From an uncultured Rubrobacteraceae bacterium (lineage in GTDB: Bacteria > Actinomycetota > Rubrobacteria > Rubrobacterales > Rubrobacteraceae): a stretch of DNA of 49,739 bases. Position numbers and translations under genes: made by a program. The stretch's first letter is position 1. Each line of letters opens with the position of its first letter. The notes below the pieces were generated by a model. The model was not told the origin of the DNA. It saw nothing but the letters and a program-made list of their open reading frames with translations, and made no database searches. Below are positions 16,612 through 25,637 of the stretch, piece by piece. Where the stretch lies: assembly GCA_902806065.1 (NCBI GenBank), contig CADCVE010000018.1, forward strand, positions 1-49,739, read 5' to 3'.

Positions 16612-17574
16612 TTGTTAGCGAAACCCTTGAACCTGGTGCGTTTGTTGGGGATCGTCGCGGTAGCGGCGATGATGGCCGTGGGCTGTGGTGGCGGCGGTGG
16701 TGGTGGAGGCGGTGGTGGTGGCAGTATCACCGAGAACTACGATTTCGCCGGCCAGGAGTACATCGTCGGGTCCAAGGAGTTCACCGAGCAGCTCGTCCTC
16801 GGGAATATAACCCTGCTGGCGTTGGAGAATGCTGGGGCAACGGTGGAAGACCAGATCGGGCTGGCCGGTTCGGATGCCGTTCGGACGGCCCTGACTTCGG
16901 GCGAGGTCGACATGTACTGGGAGTATCTGGGTACGGGTTGGATCAACATCCTCGGTGAGACCGGTACCATCCCCGAGCCAGCCTACGAGACTGTACGCGA
17001 CCGCGACCTCGAAGAGAACAACATACAATGGCTGGAGCCCGCGCCGGAGGAGAACAGCTACGCTATAGCCACGAACCGGGAGACCGCTGACCAGTACGGG
17101 TTGAGCACGCTCTCAGACCTCGAATCGTTTATAGCGGAGAACCCGGATGAGGCTGGGCTCTGCGTGGGCAGCGAGTTCGCGGTGCGCGACGACGGGTTGC
17201 CTGGTCTGCAAGAGGCTTACGGCTACGAGTTCCCTGATGTTCAGCGCATCCAGGACGGGCTCGTCTACGATCAGGTCGCCAACGGCGACGGGTGTAACTT
17301 CGGCTCGGTATTCACGACGGACGGACGTATCGCCAACCTGGACCTCGTGATCCTCGAAGACGACCAGGAGTTCTTCCCCGCGTTCAACGGGGCACTAACC
17401 ATGCGCCAGGAGGTGTTCGAGGAGAACGAGCAGATCGCGGATCTGTTCGGGGAGATCTCCCCGCTCCTCACCACCGAGCAGATGCAGCAACTCAACCTGG
17501 AAGTCGACGTGAATGGCATCCCACCCGAGGAGGTCGCCGAAACGTTCCTGCGCGACAACGGCTTTATCGGCTAG
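16612..17574 (+). CDS. Osmoprotectant-binding lipoprotein of the ABC transporter
   Basis: TTG start with AAGGAGGAG upstream. 320 residues. Lipobox MAVGC with Cys25, then twelve consecutive glycines, probably a flexible tether from the membrane lipid. The mature part begins with IVGSKEFTEQLVLGNI, the hallmark of OpuAC/ProX-like glycine betaine/choline binding proteins; MYWEYLGTGW is the usual aromatic ligand-site segment. Last gene of the operon; a hairpin follows. Confidence 0.9.
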   Translation: MLAKPLNLVRLLGIVAVAAMMAVGCGGGGGGGGGGGGSITENYDFAGQEYIVGSKEFTEQLVLGNITLLALENAGATVEDQIGLAGSDAVRTALTSGEVDMYWEYLGTGWINILGETGTIPEPAYETVRDRDLEENNIQWLEPAPEENSYAIATNRETADQYGLSTLSDLESFIAENPDEAGLCVGSEFAVRDDGLPGLQEAYGYEFPDVQRIQDGLVYDQVANGDGCNFGSVFTTDGRIANLDLVILEDDQEFFPAFNGALTMRQEVFEENEQIADLFGEISPLLTTEQMQQLNLEVDVNGIPPEEVAETFLRDNGFIG

Positions 17575-17601
17575 CCTGCAACACGAGCTTCGCTCGATGA
17601 C

Positions 17602-17638
17602 CGAGGGGGGTGAGGGCTATCGGCCCTCACCCCCCTCG
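17602..17638 (+). terminator. Hairpin after the transporter operon
   Basis: Perfect 16-bp inverted repeat (17602-17617 with 17623-17638, loop TATCG). GC-rich stem without a T run. Confidence 0.55.
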
Positions 17639-17740
17639 CTGCGGGCCGGGACTCTTAGCGCGAGCGCCGAAACCGGGTAAACTTTGCGATGATTCAGGCT
17701 TTCGGAATGACATGGATTCTACGAGAATCAGGGGCTGGCG

Positions 17741-20608
17741 ATGATACACGAAAGGTCTACCTCCCAAGCACAGCGTCTGTGTGACGCCCTCGACGGCAGG
17801 CTCGACGGATACTTGCGCACTGACCCCGCCTCCCGTGCCCTGTGGTCCACGGACGGCTCTATATATCTGAGGAAGCCGGCCGGGGTGGTCGTCGCACGCT
17901 CGGAGGAGGACGTGAGGCGCTCACTCGCGGCGGCGCGTGACGTGGGGCTCTCTATCACCCCGCGTGGGACTGGGACCTCTCTCGCCGGGCAGGCCACCGC
18001 GCCGGGCCTCACCCTGGATACCACCCTGATGCAGGAGATATTCGAGGTGGATCTGCGGAACAAACGCTGCTCCGTGGAGCCGGGGGTGATACAGGCGGAG
18101 TTGAATGCTCGCGTCGAGCCGGGCGGTTTCGTATTCGGGGCGGATACCTCGACCTCCGACGTGGCGACTCTGGGCGGCATGATCGGCAACAACTCCGCTG
18201 GGATGCGCTCGCTTGTCTACGGGACGACGGCGGACCAGATCCTCTCGTTGCGCTGCGTCCTCGCGAGCGGCGAGACCGTCGAGATAAAACCCCTCCCCAG
18301 AGGCGAAGCCGAGCGGCGCGCCAGAGAGAAAGGCCCCGAAGCCCGGCTCCTGAAGAACGCCCTCGATATAGGAGAGCGATACGGCGGCGAGATAAAGCGC
18401 CGCTTCCCGAAGCTCATACGCCGGGTCTCCGGCTACGGCCTCGACGCCCTAGTGGACCCCGATTACCTCGACCTGACGCGCCTGGTCTGCGGCTCGGAGG
18501 GCACCCTGGCGGTCGTGACCCGGGCGGAGCTTCGCCTGCAACATCTACCTCCGGTACGCGCTCTGGCTTCCTTCCAGTTCGACTCTCTGGCGGCATCGGC
18601 GCGGGCGACGGTCGCGCTACTCGATGAGAGCCCTTCCGCGATAGAGCTTCTGGACGACGTAGCCATAGGCCGTGCTCGAAACACACCAGCTTATTCAGGC
18701 TCGACTCGTTTCGTGCGGGGGGCACCGAAGGCTTTACTGCTCGTGGAGTGGAGCGGTACTCAGGAGGAGATCGACGAACGCTTCGCGAAGCTGGACGAGC
18801 TGGCGGAGAAGGTTGGGGCGCGGGAGGCGGTACCGCTTCGCACGAACGACGAGATGACCCAGACTGTCAGGCTGCGTAAGTCCATCCTGCCGCTGTTGTT
18901 GGGGACGGCGGAGAAGGAGAAGCCGGTCGCCTTCGTGGAGGACGCGGCTGTTCCGCCGGAGCGGCTGGAGGAGTTTGTGGTGCGCTTCGAGGAGATCGTG
19001 GAGGAGCACGGGACCTGGGCTTGCTTCTACGGACACGCGAGTGTAGGCACCCTGCACGTCCGTCCGGCGTTGGATACCTCGGACCCGGAGGGTGTGAAGA
19101 GGATGCGCGGGATCGCCGAGGAGGTAGCTGGGCTCGTGGATGAGCTAGGAGGGTCTATCTCCGGGGAGCATGGCGACGGTCTATCCCGCTCGGAGTTCCT
19201 GGAGCAGATGTACGGGAAGGAGATCCTGCGCGCGTTCGGCGAGGTCAAGCGGGCGTGGGACCCCAAGGGGATGTTGAACCCCGGTGTGATCGTGGACCCG
19301 GCGCCGATGGACAGCCAACTGCGTATCGGCCCGGGTCGCAAACGGCTGCCCCTGGGTACGAACCTGGACTTCACGAACCAGGGTGGGTTCGCGGCGGCGG
19401 TGGAGTTGTGCAATGGGTCGGGGATATGCCGCAAGAAGAACGGCGGCACGATGTGCCCCTCATTTATGGTCACCCTGGATGAGCAGGACACGACGCGCGC
19501 GCGGGCGAATATGCTCCGCTCTGTTCTGGAGGGTACGTTGCCCCCCGAGGAGATGACCGGCGAGAAGATGAAAGAGGTCATGGACCTGTGCGTGCAGTGC
19601 AAGGCGTGCAAGAGCGAGTGCCCCTCACAGGTTGACGTAGGAAGCATGAAGATCGAGGTGCTCTCGCAGATGGGCCAGAAGCACGGCTTCAGCCTGCGCC
19701 AGAAGGTCACCGGCTATATCCGCCCGCAACTCGCCCTCGCCTCCCTCGCCCCGTCCCTCTTCAACGCCGTTGCAAGCACCAGGCTCGCCCGCGAGGCCGC
19801 CGCCCTAATAGGCATAGACCCGCGCCGCAACCTGCCAAAGGTGGCAAAAGAGGCGTTCTCCAGGCGCTTCCCCCACCTGCCGCAGGGCCCGGGGCCGGTA
19901 GAGGTGGCGTTGTTCAACGATACCTGGACGGAGTATCAGTGGCCGGAGATCGGGACCGGGGCCGTGCGTCTCTTCGCTGCCGCCGGTGCGAAGGTGCATC
20001 TGCCGGAGGTCGTGTGCTGCGGCCGTCCGATGCTCTCGGAGGGGCTGGTGGATGCCGCTCGGGAGAATGCCAGGCGCAACCTGGACCTGCTCACGCCGCT
20101 CGTGGAGCGTGGGGTGCCGCTCGTTGGGCTGGAGCCGAGTTGTATCCTTACCATGCGCGATGACTACCGGAAGCTACTTCCGGGAGACGAGCGGGTGGAG
20201 AAGCTCGCGGAGGCTACCCGGCTCTTCGAGGAGGCGTTGCTGGAACTTGATGCCGAGCTTCCGCTGCGGGGTGGTGCGCCGGTGCTGCTGCATGGGCACT
20301 GTCACCAGAAGGCTTTGGTCGGAACGGGGCCGACGGAGGAGGTGTTGGCGCTCGCTCCGGGCACGGAGGTTACGGTGGTGGACTCTGGGTGTTGCGGGAT
20401 GGCGGGTCTCTTTGGGTATGAGAAGGGGCATTATGAGGTGTCGATGAAGATGGGGGAGAGGAGGCTGTTTCCGGCGGTGCGGGAGGCCAGTGAGAGCGTG
20501 GTCATAGCTCCGGGGACTTCTTGCCGGGAGCAGATCCAGGGCGGCGTCGGCCGCCGCGCCCAGCATCCGGCCGAGTACCTCGCGGCCCGCCTCGACGGGC
20601 ACACCTAG
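17741..20608 (+). CDS. FAD-linked D-2-hydroxyacid (2-hydroxyglutarate/lactate) dehydrogenase fused to Fe-S oxidoreductase
   Basis: 955 residues, a YdiJ-like fusion. Residues about 35-215 are the FAD-binding PCMH fold (PRGTGTSLAGQ; GGMIGNNSAGMRSL). About 230-520 is the FAD-oxidase C-terminal domain (SGEHGDGLSRSEF). A first cysteine set (CNGSGICRKK, then MCPSF) precedes the ferredoxin motif CVQCKACKSECP at 617-628. Two CCG-type heterodisulfide-reductase-like domains follow (HGHCHQKAL; VDSGCCGMAG). It would oxidise a D-2-hydroxyacid and pass electrons through Fe-S clusters to the membrane chain. It matches functionally with the transhydrogenase at 7.2 kb, which makes D-2-hydroxyglutarate in known homologues. 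Confidence 0.87.
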   Translation: MIHERSTSQAQRLCDALDGRLDGYLRTDPASRALWSTDGSIYLRKPAGVVVARSEEDVRRSLAAARDVGLSITPRGTGTSLAGQATAPGLTLDTTLMQEIFEVDLRNKRCSVEPGVIQAELNARVEPGGFVFGADTSTSDVATLGGMIGNNSAGMRSLVYGTTADQILSLRCVLASGETVEIKPLPRGEAERRAREKGPEARLLKNALDIGERYGGEIKRRFPKLIRRVSGYGLDALVDPDYLDLTRLVCGSEGTLAVVTRAELRLQHLPPVRALASFQFDSLAASARATVALLDESPSAIELLDDVAIGRARNTPAYSGSTRFVRGAPKALLLVEWSGTQEEIDERFAKLDELAEKVGAREAVPLRTNDEMTQTVRLRKSILPLLLGTAEKEKPVAFVEDAAVPPERLEEFVVRFEEIVEEHGTWACFYGHASVGTLHVRPALDTSDPEGVKRMRGIAEEVAGLVDELGGSISGEHGDGLSRSEFLEQMYGKEILRAFGEVKRAWDPKGMLNPGVIVDPAPMDSQLRIGPGRKRLPLGTNLDFTNQGGFAAAVELCNGSGICRKKNGGTMCPSFMVTLDEQDTTRARANMLRSVLEGTLPPEEMTGEKMKEVMDLCVQCKACKSECPSQVDVGSMKIEVLSQMGQKHGFSLRQKVTGYIRPQLALASLAPSLFNAVASTRLAREAAALIGIDPRRNLPKVAKEAFSRRFPHLPQGPGPVEVALFNDTWTEYQWPEIGTGAVRLFAAAGAKVHLPEVVCCGRPMLSEGLVDAARENARRNLDLLTPLVERGVPLVGLEPSCILTMRDDYRKLLPGDERVEKLAEATRLFEEALLELDAELPLRGGAPVLLHGHCHQKALVGTGPTEEVLALAPGTEVTVVDSGCCGMAGLFGYEKGHYEVSMKMGERRLFPAVREASESVVIAPGTSCREQIQGGVGRRAQHPAEYLAARLDGHT

Positions 20609-20612
20609 CTCG

Positions 20613-21422
20613 TTGACGAACACGGAGGCGGTCCTGTGGTTCGCTTTGCGCGAGGAACAGCTACTCGTGAGGGACGAGGAGCCCGTTGGCGTACCGTCGG
20701 CGGTTTCCGTGGAAGACCTCGGGTTGAGTGTTACCTTCGAGCAAGAGGTCGGGGTTGTGGATGGGCGTCGTTGTTTGGCGGTGGACCTGCCGACGGATGC
20801 GGAGGCGCCCGAGGGGATGGTGTTTCGGGACCTGCGCGGTCTGTGGGGTGTCGATGACGAGGCTTTCTTCAAGATGGCGGGGCGGGCGAAGCAGATCGTG
20901 GAGTGGAACCGGACGAACCGGTTCTGTGGCAGGGATGGGACCGAGACGGTGCCGGTACCGATGGAACTGGCGAAGAAGTGTCCGCGGTGCGGGATGGTCT
21001 TCTATCCACGGTTGAGCCCGGCGGCGATCGTGCTGGTCAGCCGGGGAGATGAGATCCTCATGGCCCGTTCGCCTGGTTTCCCGCCAGGGATGTACAGTGT
21101 GCTGGCGGGCTTCGTCGAGCCGGGAGAGTCCATCGAGGAGACGATAAAGCGGGAGATACGCGAGGAGGTCGGGGTAGAGGTCGAGAACCTCCGGTACTTC
21201 GGGAGCCAGCCGTGGCCGTTCCCGAACTCGCTCATGATCGGCTTTATCGTTGACTACGCCGGCGGAGAGTTGAGGATCGACCCGTCGGAGATAGAGGACG
21301 CCGGTTGGTACAGGATAGACGACCTCCCGCAGCTTCCACCGAGAGTAAGCATCGCGCGGGCCATGATCGATGAGTTCGTGGCGCGAAGAGGCCGTGGTCG
21401 ACAGGCTTCCGAGGCATCGTGA
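20613..21422 (+). CDS. nudC: NADH pyrophosphatase NudC-like Nudix hydrolase
   Basis: 269 residues; TTG start 4 bases after the preceding stop, probably coupled because no strong ribosome site is seen. The Nudix box (GFVEPGESIEETIKREIREE, from residue 166) is followed by SQPWPFPNS (198-206), the NudC-specific motif. The enzyme cleaves NAD(H) and can remove NAD caps from RNA. The zinc ribbon normally has four cysteines; here Cys105, Cys123 and Cys126 remain, but the second position is Asp108 (FCGRDG instead of CGxCG). The 3' end overlaps the next gene by four bases (GTGA). Confidence 0.88.
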   Translation: MTNTEAVLWFALREEQLLVRDEEPVGVPSAVSVEDLGLSVTFEQEVGVVDGRRCLAVDLPTDAEAPEGMVFRDLRGLWGVDDEAFFKMAGRAKQIVEWNRTNRFCGRDGTETVPVPMELAKKCPRCGMVFYPRLSPAAIVLVSRGDEILMARSPGFPPGMYSVLAGFVEPGESIEETIKREIREEVGVEVENLRYFGSQPWPFPNSLMIGFIVDYAGGELRIDPSEIEDAGWYRIDDLPQLPPRVSIARAMIDEFVARRGRGRQASEAS

Positions 21423-22273
21423 TAGGTCCACCCGGGATCGGAACGCAGAGGAGGAGCGCGCGGCTGGAGAGTGCTGGCCTGGATGGCGTAACTGTGAACT
21501 GGGAGGAAGAAGGGGAGGGCCTCCCCGTCGTGCTCGTGCATGGTCTCCCAACCTCGTCCCGGCTCTGGCGGCACGTCATTCCACTGGTCTCGGGCGGGCG
21601 GTGCCTTGCCTGGGAGATGCTCGGGTACGGTTCCTCCATCCCCGAGGGTATAGGGCGCGACATCTCCGTGTCCCGCCAGGCGGACTACCTGCTAGCCTGG
21701 ATGGACTCTGTAAATATCAGGCGGGCAATCTTCGTCGGCCACGATCTCGGCGGGGGAGTGGTGCAGATAGCGGCGGTCCGCAGACCTGGCGCGTGCGCGG
21801 GGCTGGTCCTTACCAACTCCATCTGCTACGACTCCTGGCCGGTGCCCATAGTGAGAGCCGTGAGGGCCGCTGGCCCGCTCCTCGAACGGCTCCCGAACCC
21901 GGTGTTCAAGCCCACCTTCTTCCCGGTCTTCTACTTTACCCACGACAACGGGCGCCGGGCGGCGGAGTCGGCCCGCGTCCACTGGAATGGATATGCTACC
22001 CACCATGCTGCCGCTGCCTTTGTGCGGCAGATCCGCTCTCTGGATGTCCGGGATACGATCGCCGTCGCGCACGAACTCCCGCACCTGAACTTACCGGCGC
22101 GTGTGGTGTGGGGTGCGGCGGATGGGTTCCTGAAAGTCGGCTACGGCGAGCGCCTCGCGCGTGACCTCGGCACGACGCTGGAGAGGATCGAGGGAGGGAA
22201 GCACTTCACGCCGGAGGACCACCCGGAGAGGATTGCCGCCGCAGTGAACGACCTGCTGCGAGAGGCCGGCTGA
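21419..22273 (+). CDS. Alpha/beta hydrolase, haloalkane dehalogenase/epoxide hydrolase-like
   Basis: 284 residues; GTG start overlaps the nudC TGA. Oxyanion segment VLVHGLPTSSRLW (38-50), nucleophile elbow VGHDLGGG with Asp109 instead of serine, and a late histidine in EGGKHFTPEDHP. An aspartate nucleophile points to haloalkane or haloacid dehalogenases and epoxide hydrolases rather than esterases. The cap region (about 135-215) is not diagnostic. Function unproven. Confidence 0.78.
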   Translation: MIGPPGIGTQRRSARLESAGLDGVTVNWEEEGEGLPVVLVHGLPTSSRLWRHVIPLVSGGRCLAWEMLGYGSSIPEGIGRDISVSRQADYLLAWMDSVNIRRAIFVGHDLGGGVVQIAAVRRPGACAGLVLTNSICYDSWPVPIVRAVRAAGPLLERLPNPVFKPTFFPVFYFTHDNGRRAAESARVHWNGYATHHAAAAFVRQIRSLDVRDTIAVAHELPHLNLPARVVWGAADGFLKVGYGERLARDLGTTLERIEGGKHFTPEDHPERIAAAVNDLLREAG

Positions 22274-22400
22274 ACGAGGAAGCACGGCGCTCGCGCCGCT
22301 CCGCCGATGGCCGGTCTCGGGGATGATAGATCACCATCGAAAAGGCCGACAGGACCCTATATAGGAGCGGTTGTACAGGCACGGAGGGAGGCTAGAGAAG

Positions 22401-22712
22401 GTGGCAGCGCAACCGGAGAGGGAAGGAGTAAGGATTCTACGTACAACTCCCGCAAACGGCTGGTGGGCCGCTTACGCGGTTCGCAGAGAAGGTGACGGGC
22501 CTAAGATCGAGCAGGAGCGCATAAGCTCGTTCGCGCTCTGCGAGGACGCGAAGGGGGACCGTTTCGTCAGCGGCGTACGCGAGGGTGGCGAGCTCTGCGT
22601 GGTGCGCGACGACTTCGTCGGGCATTTCTCATCGAAGAACCGGTGGAAGATTCGGGCTGCAGCCGAGAGGTTCGTGCGCGCCAGGGCGCAGGAGAGAGGA
22701 GAGATAATATAG
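22401..22712 (+). CDS. Hypothetical protein, 103 residues
   Basis: GTG at 22401, with GGAGGGAGG 9 bases upstream; the frame is open a little further 5'. No family recognised. Features: TTPANGWWAAYAVRREGDG near the N-terminus, a central strand-like part (FALCEDAKGDRFVSGVREGG), and a basic helical tail (KIRAAAERFVRARAQERGE). No membrane segment. It lies between the hydrolase and RidA genes, same strand. Confidence 0.6.
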   Translation: MAAQPEREGVRILRTTPANGWWAAYAVRREGDGPKIEQERISSFALCEDAKGDRFVSGVREGGELCVVRDDFVGHFSSKNRWKIRAAAERFVRARAQERGEII

Positions 22713-22758
22713 AGACCATCCGAAACCGCCGAGTGGCGAAGATGCGGAGGAGGCGAGG

Positions 22759-23157
22759 GTGCGGCGCGAAAACGTGAGTAGCGGGACCTGCTGGGAGACT
22801 ACCGTGGGCTATTCGCGGGTGGTACGCGTTGGGCCGTTCGTCTACGTCTCGGGGACGACCGCGACCGACGAAAGCGGGAACATAGTGGGCGCGGGCGATC
22901 CTTACGCGCAGGCGAATCGGGCGCTGGGAAATGTCGAGGCGGCTTTGCAGAGGGTAGGGGCGGGGCTTTCGGACGTGGTGCGGACCAGGATCTACGTGAC
23001 GGATATAGAGAATTGGGATGAGGTGGGGCGGGCGCATAACGAGTTTTTTAAGGAGATGCGGCCGGCTACCAGTATGGTCGAGGTGCGGCGGCTCATCTTG
23101 CCGGAGATGCTGGTGGAGATCGAGGCCGACGCGGTGGTTGAGGATGCGACGGACTGA
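22759..23157 (+). CDS. RidA/YjgF/UK114 family enamine/imine deaminase
   Basis: 132 residues; GTG with GGAGGAGG upstream. The family pattern is clear: VGPFVYVSGTTATDESGNIV, DVVRTRIYVTDIENW with the conserved arginine that binds the carboxylate, and a C-terminal VEIEADAV. RidA proteins hydrolyse reactive 2-aminoacrylate and related imines made by PLP enzymes. pdxH (PLP synthesis) lies 0.8 kb downstream, which suits that role. Confidence 0.88.
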   Translation: MRRENVSSGTCWETTVGYSRVVRVGPFVYVSGTTATDESGNIVGAGDPYAQANRALGNVEAALQRVGAGLSDVVRTRIYVTDIENWDEVGRAHNEFFKEMRPATSMVEVRRLILPEMLVEIEADAVVEDATD

Positions 23158-23482
23158 TTCCTGTGCGCGGAGGGTTTTAGTTGGTGGATAGTTGAGCGCT
23201 CTCGGGTGTCCCTCAGCAGGTTTCGCCGACTACGCTCGCGACCACGAAGATACTTGGCGCATGATGGAGCCTTCGCCCCAAAGAGCCCCATACTCGGGCC
23301 TATCGCCCACCCTGTATCCTCCGTTGTCGAGGTACTGCTCTCGGTAGCGGGGGAACTCACCGGAGGCAAGAAGGGTGCGACGACCTTGCGCGCGAGTGTG
23401 GCGCTCCCGATACTGTGAACGGGTGGATAGTGGGAAATCGCTTCTCTTCATATAATCTTCGGGGAACGTCGAGGAGGTTTTT
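23158..23482. other. Intergenic stretch, possibly with an eroded minus-strand ORF
   Basis: A minus-strand frame (23230-23451) contains protein-like sequence (EFPRYREQYLDNGGYRVGD) but no start signal and no family I know. It may be a gene remnant. Promoter elements for the DUF427 gene are expected near 23440. Confidence 0.3.
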
Positions 23483-23977
23483 GTGAGTCGCCAACAGATA
23501 CAGCCAGGCCCGGGTCAGGAATCAGTCTGGGACTACCCACGTCCGCCGAGGCTTGAGGACGTGAATAAGAAGGTAAAGGTCGTCTTCGGCGGGGTAACGC
23601 TAGCGTACACCACCCGCGCGAAGAGGGTTCTGGAGACCAGCCATCCGCCGGTCTATTACGTCCCGCCGGAGGACATCCGTATGGAGCACCTGAAGGCCGC
23701 CGGTGGCCGGTCCTTTTGCGAATGGAAGGGCGTGGCAAGCTACTACGATATCGTCACCGACGAGCGGAGTGAGCCTCGGGCCGCTTGGTTCTACCCGGAC
23801 CCGGTACCTGCCTACGCGAGCCTGAAGAACTACGTTGCCTTTTACCCGTCGTTGATGGACGGGTGTTGGGTAGGCGGGGAGAAGGTCGAGGCGCAGGAGG
23901 GGGACTTTTATGGAGGCTGGATCACCTCGGAGATTGTCGGTCCTTTCAAGGGCGCCCCGGGTACCCGGGGCTGGTAG
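23483..23977 (+). CDS. DUF427 domain protein
   Basis: 164 residues; GTG with GAGGAGG upstream. The DUF427 pattern is visible: VVFGGVTLAYTTRAKRVLET, HPPVYYVPPEDI, then SFCEWKGVASYYDIV and a run to DGCWVGGEKVEAQEGDFYGG. The fold is a small beta-structure found widely in actinobacteria with no settled reaction. It precedes pdxH by 12 bases. Confidence 0.8.
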   Translation: MSRQQIQPGPGQESVWDYPRPPRLEDVNKKVKVVFGGVTLAYTTRAKRVLETSHPPVYYVPPEDIRMEHLKAAGGRSFCEWKGVASYYDIVTDERSEPRAAWFYPDPVPAYASLKNYVAFYPSLMDGCWVGGEKVEAQEGDFYGGWITSEIVGPFKGAPGTRGW

Positions 23978-23989
23978 CTAGTCTCCTCC

Positions 23990-24634
23990 GTGGTTGACCT
24001 TCAGAGGCTTCGCAAGGAGTACACTCACGCGGGCTTGCGCGAGACTGACGCCAACCCGGACCCGATCAAGCAGTTCCGCAAGTGGTTCGATGAGGCCCTG
24101 GCCGCAAACCTGCACGAACCAAATGCCATGACCATCGCCACGGCGACGCCCAGCGGCCGTCCCTCTGCCCGTATCGTGCTTCTCAAGGGCTTCGACGAGA
24201 GAGGTTTCGTCTTCTATACTAACTACGAGGGGCGCAAGGGCCGGGAGTTGGAGGAGAACCCGTACTGTGCGCTCGTGTTCTACTGGGGCGAGTTGGAGCG
24301 GCAGGTGAGGATAGAAGGGTGGGCCAGCCGTGTCCTGGAGGAGGAGTCCGACGCTTACTACGTCGGCCGTCCGCGAGGGAGCCGGCTCGGGGCGTGGGCC
24401 AGCGCGCAGAGTAATCCCGTCGAGGACCGGGGTGTTCTGGAGGAGCGGTTGCGGGGGCTGGAGAAAGAGTATGAGGGGCGGGAGGCGCCGCGTCCGCCTT
24501 TCTGGGGTGGGTACCGGGTCGAGCCCGCGGAGATCGAGTTCTGGCAGGGGCGTGAGAACCGGCTGCACGACCGGCTCGTATACCGGCGCGGGAGCGGAAC
24601 TGGTGGGTGGAACGTGGTGCGCCTCCAGCCTTAG
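23990..24634 (+). CDS. pdxH: Pyridoxamine 5'-phosphate oxidase
   Basis: 214 residues, the normal length. It oxidises PNP/PMP to PLP with FMN. Signatures: MTIATATPSGRPSARIVLLK (FMN site), FVFYTNYEGRKGRELEENP, WASAQSN, and the C-terminal WGGYRVEPAEIEFWQGRENR, LHDR, which is the PdxH signature. GTG start with no clear ribosome site, so coupled to the DUF427 gene. Confidence 0.95.
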   Translation: MVDLQRLRKEYTHAGLRETDANPDPIKQFRKWFDEALAANLHEPNAMTIATATPSGRPSARIVLLKGFDERGFVFYTNYEGRKGRELEENPYCALVFYWGELERQVRIEGWASRVLEEESDAYYVGRPRGSRLGAWASAQSNPVEDRGVLEERLRGLEKEYEGREAPRPPFWGGYRVEPAEIEFWQGRENRLHDRLVYRRGSGTGGWNVVRLQP

Positions 24635-24710
24635 CTTCGCTAGCGGCGAGTGGCCCTCGTCTGCTGCTAAGATGGTGCGGGTTTTGGAGAATCGCGGGAG
24701 AGGAGAGGTT

Positions 24711-25535
24711 TTGAAGCTGGTGTCGTATTCGACCGACGGCGGGGCGCCGCACGTGGGTTATATCGAGGGAGATGAGGTTCATCCGCTTGGTGGGACGAGC
24801 ATGATGGAGTATATCGAGCATGGCCGGAGTGCTGATAGGCAACCTGGCGGCGGGAGCGTACCGCTTTCGGAGGTGCGGCTGCACGCGCCGGTAGCACGTC
24901 CCGGAAAGATCATCGGGATTGGCCTCAACTACGAGGACCACGCTAGCGAGACGGGGGCCGAGGCCCCGGAGAAGCCCATAGTGTTCGCCAAGTACCCGAA
25001 TACAATTGCTGGTCCGGGCGAGGTCATACGTATACCCTCGATCACCGAACAGGCCGATTACGAGGCGGAGCTTGCGGTCGTGATCGGTCGTCCCGCGAAG
25101 AACGTCTCAGAGTCCGAGGCGCTGGAGTACGTCTTCGGATACACCAACTGCAATGATGTCTCCAGCCGCGACCTGCAGTTCTCCGAGGGGGGGCAGTGGG
25201 TGAGGAGCAAGTCCATAGACACCTTCGCTCCGATAGGCCCTTATATAGCGAGCCGCGACGAGGTCCCTGACCCGCAGAGCCTCTCCGTCAGGTGCATACT
25301 AAATGGGGAGGTCATGCAGGACGGTACGACGGAGAAGATGATCTTCCCGGTCGCCGAGCTGATCTCGTTCCTCTCCACCGGAATGACCCTGATGCCTGGC
25401 GACCTGATCCTGACCGGCACCCCGGCTGGGGTAGGATTCGTCCGCGACCCGAAGGTCTTTCTGAAGGCGGGCGACGAGGTGACCATCGAGGTCGAAGGGC
25501 TCGGCTCCCTCACGAACCCCGTTGAGGCGGAGTAG
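24711..25535 (+). CDS. Fumarylacetoacetate hydrolase family protein
   Basis: TTG at 24711 chosen: GGAGAGGAG sits 5 bases upstream and the protein then starts MKLVSYSTDGGAPHVGYIEG, typical of this family; the upstream ATG at 24672 lacks support. 274 residues. GIGLNYEDHASETG, the metal-binding Glu pair in ADYEAELAVVIG, and the loop MPGDLILTGTPAGVGF match 2-hydroxyhepta-2,4-diene-1,7-dioate isomerase/acylpyruvase-type members. Substrate not readable. Confidence 0.87.
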   Translation: MKLVSYSTDGGAPHVGYIEGDEVHPLGGTSMMEYIEHGRSADRQPGGGSVPLSEVRLHAPVARPGKIIGIGLNYEDHASETGAEAPEKPIVFAKYPNTIAGPGEVIRIPSITEQADYEAELAVVIGRPAKNVSESEALEYVFGYTNCNDVSSRDLQFSEGGQWVRSKSIDTFAPIGPYIASRDEVPDPQSLSVRCILNGEVMQDGTTEKMIFPVAELISFLSTGMTLMPGDLILTGTPAGVGFVRDPKVFLKAGDEVTIEVEGLGSLTNPVEAE

Positions 25536-25565
25536 CCGCGAGAGCTCGTCAGTCAAAGAGGTACG

Positions 25566-25590
25566 AAAAAGCGGAGGCCGCAGCCTCCGC
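25566..25590 (-). terminator. Minus-strand intrinsic terminator without an annotated minus gene
   Basis: On the minus strand an 8-bp perfect stem (GCGGAGGC with GCCTCCGC, loop TGCG) is followed by five T. The T run is only on the minus side, so it terminates leftward transcription. The only candidate unit is the tiny ORF at 25624-25671. Confidence 0.7.
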
Positions 25591-25598
25591 TACCCTTG

Positions 25599-25637
25599 CC
25601 ATCTTCGTGTAAGCCTTACATCCTTACACGAAGATGG
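25599..25637. repeat. 15-bp perfect inverted repeat
   Basis: Arms 25599-25613 and 25623-25637 with a 9-base loop. On the minus strand the first arm covers the last four codons and stop of the tiny ORF, so the stop codon would lie in a hairpin. On the plus strand it follows the fumarylacetoacetase-family gene. Confidence 0.65.
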
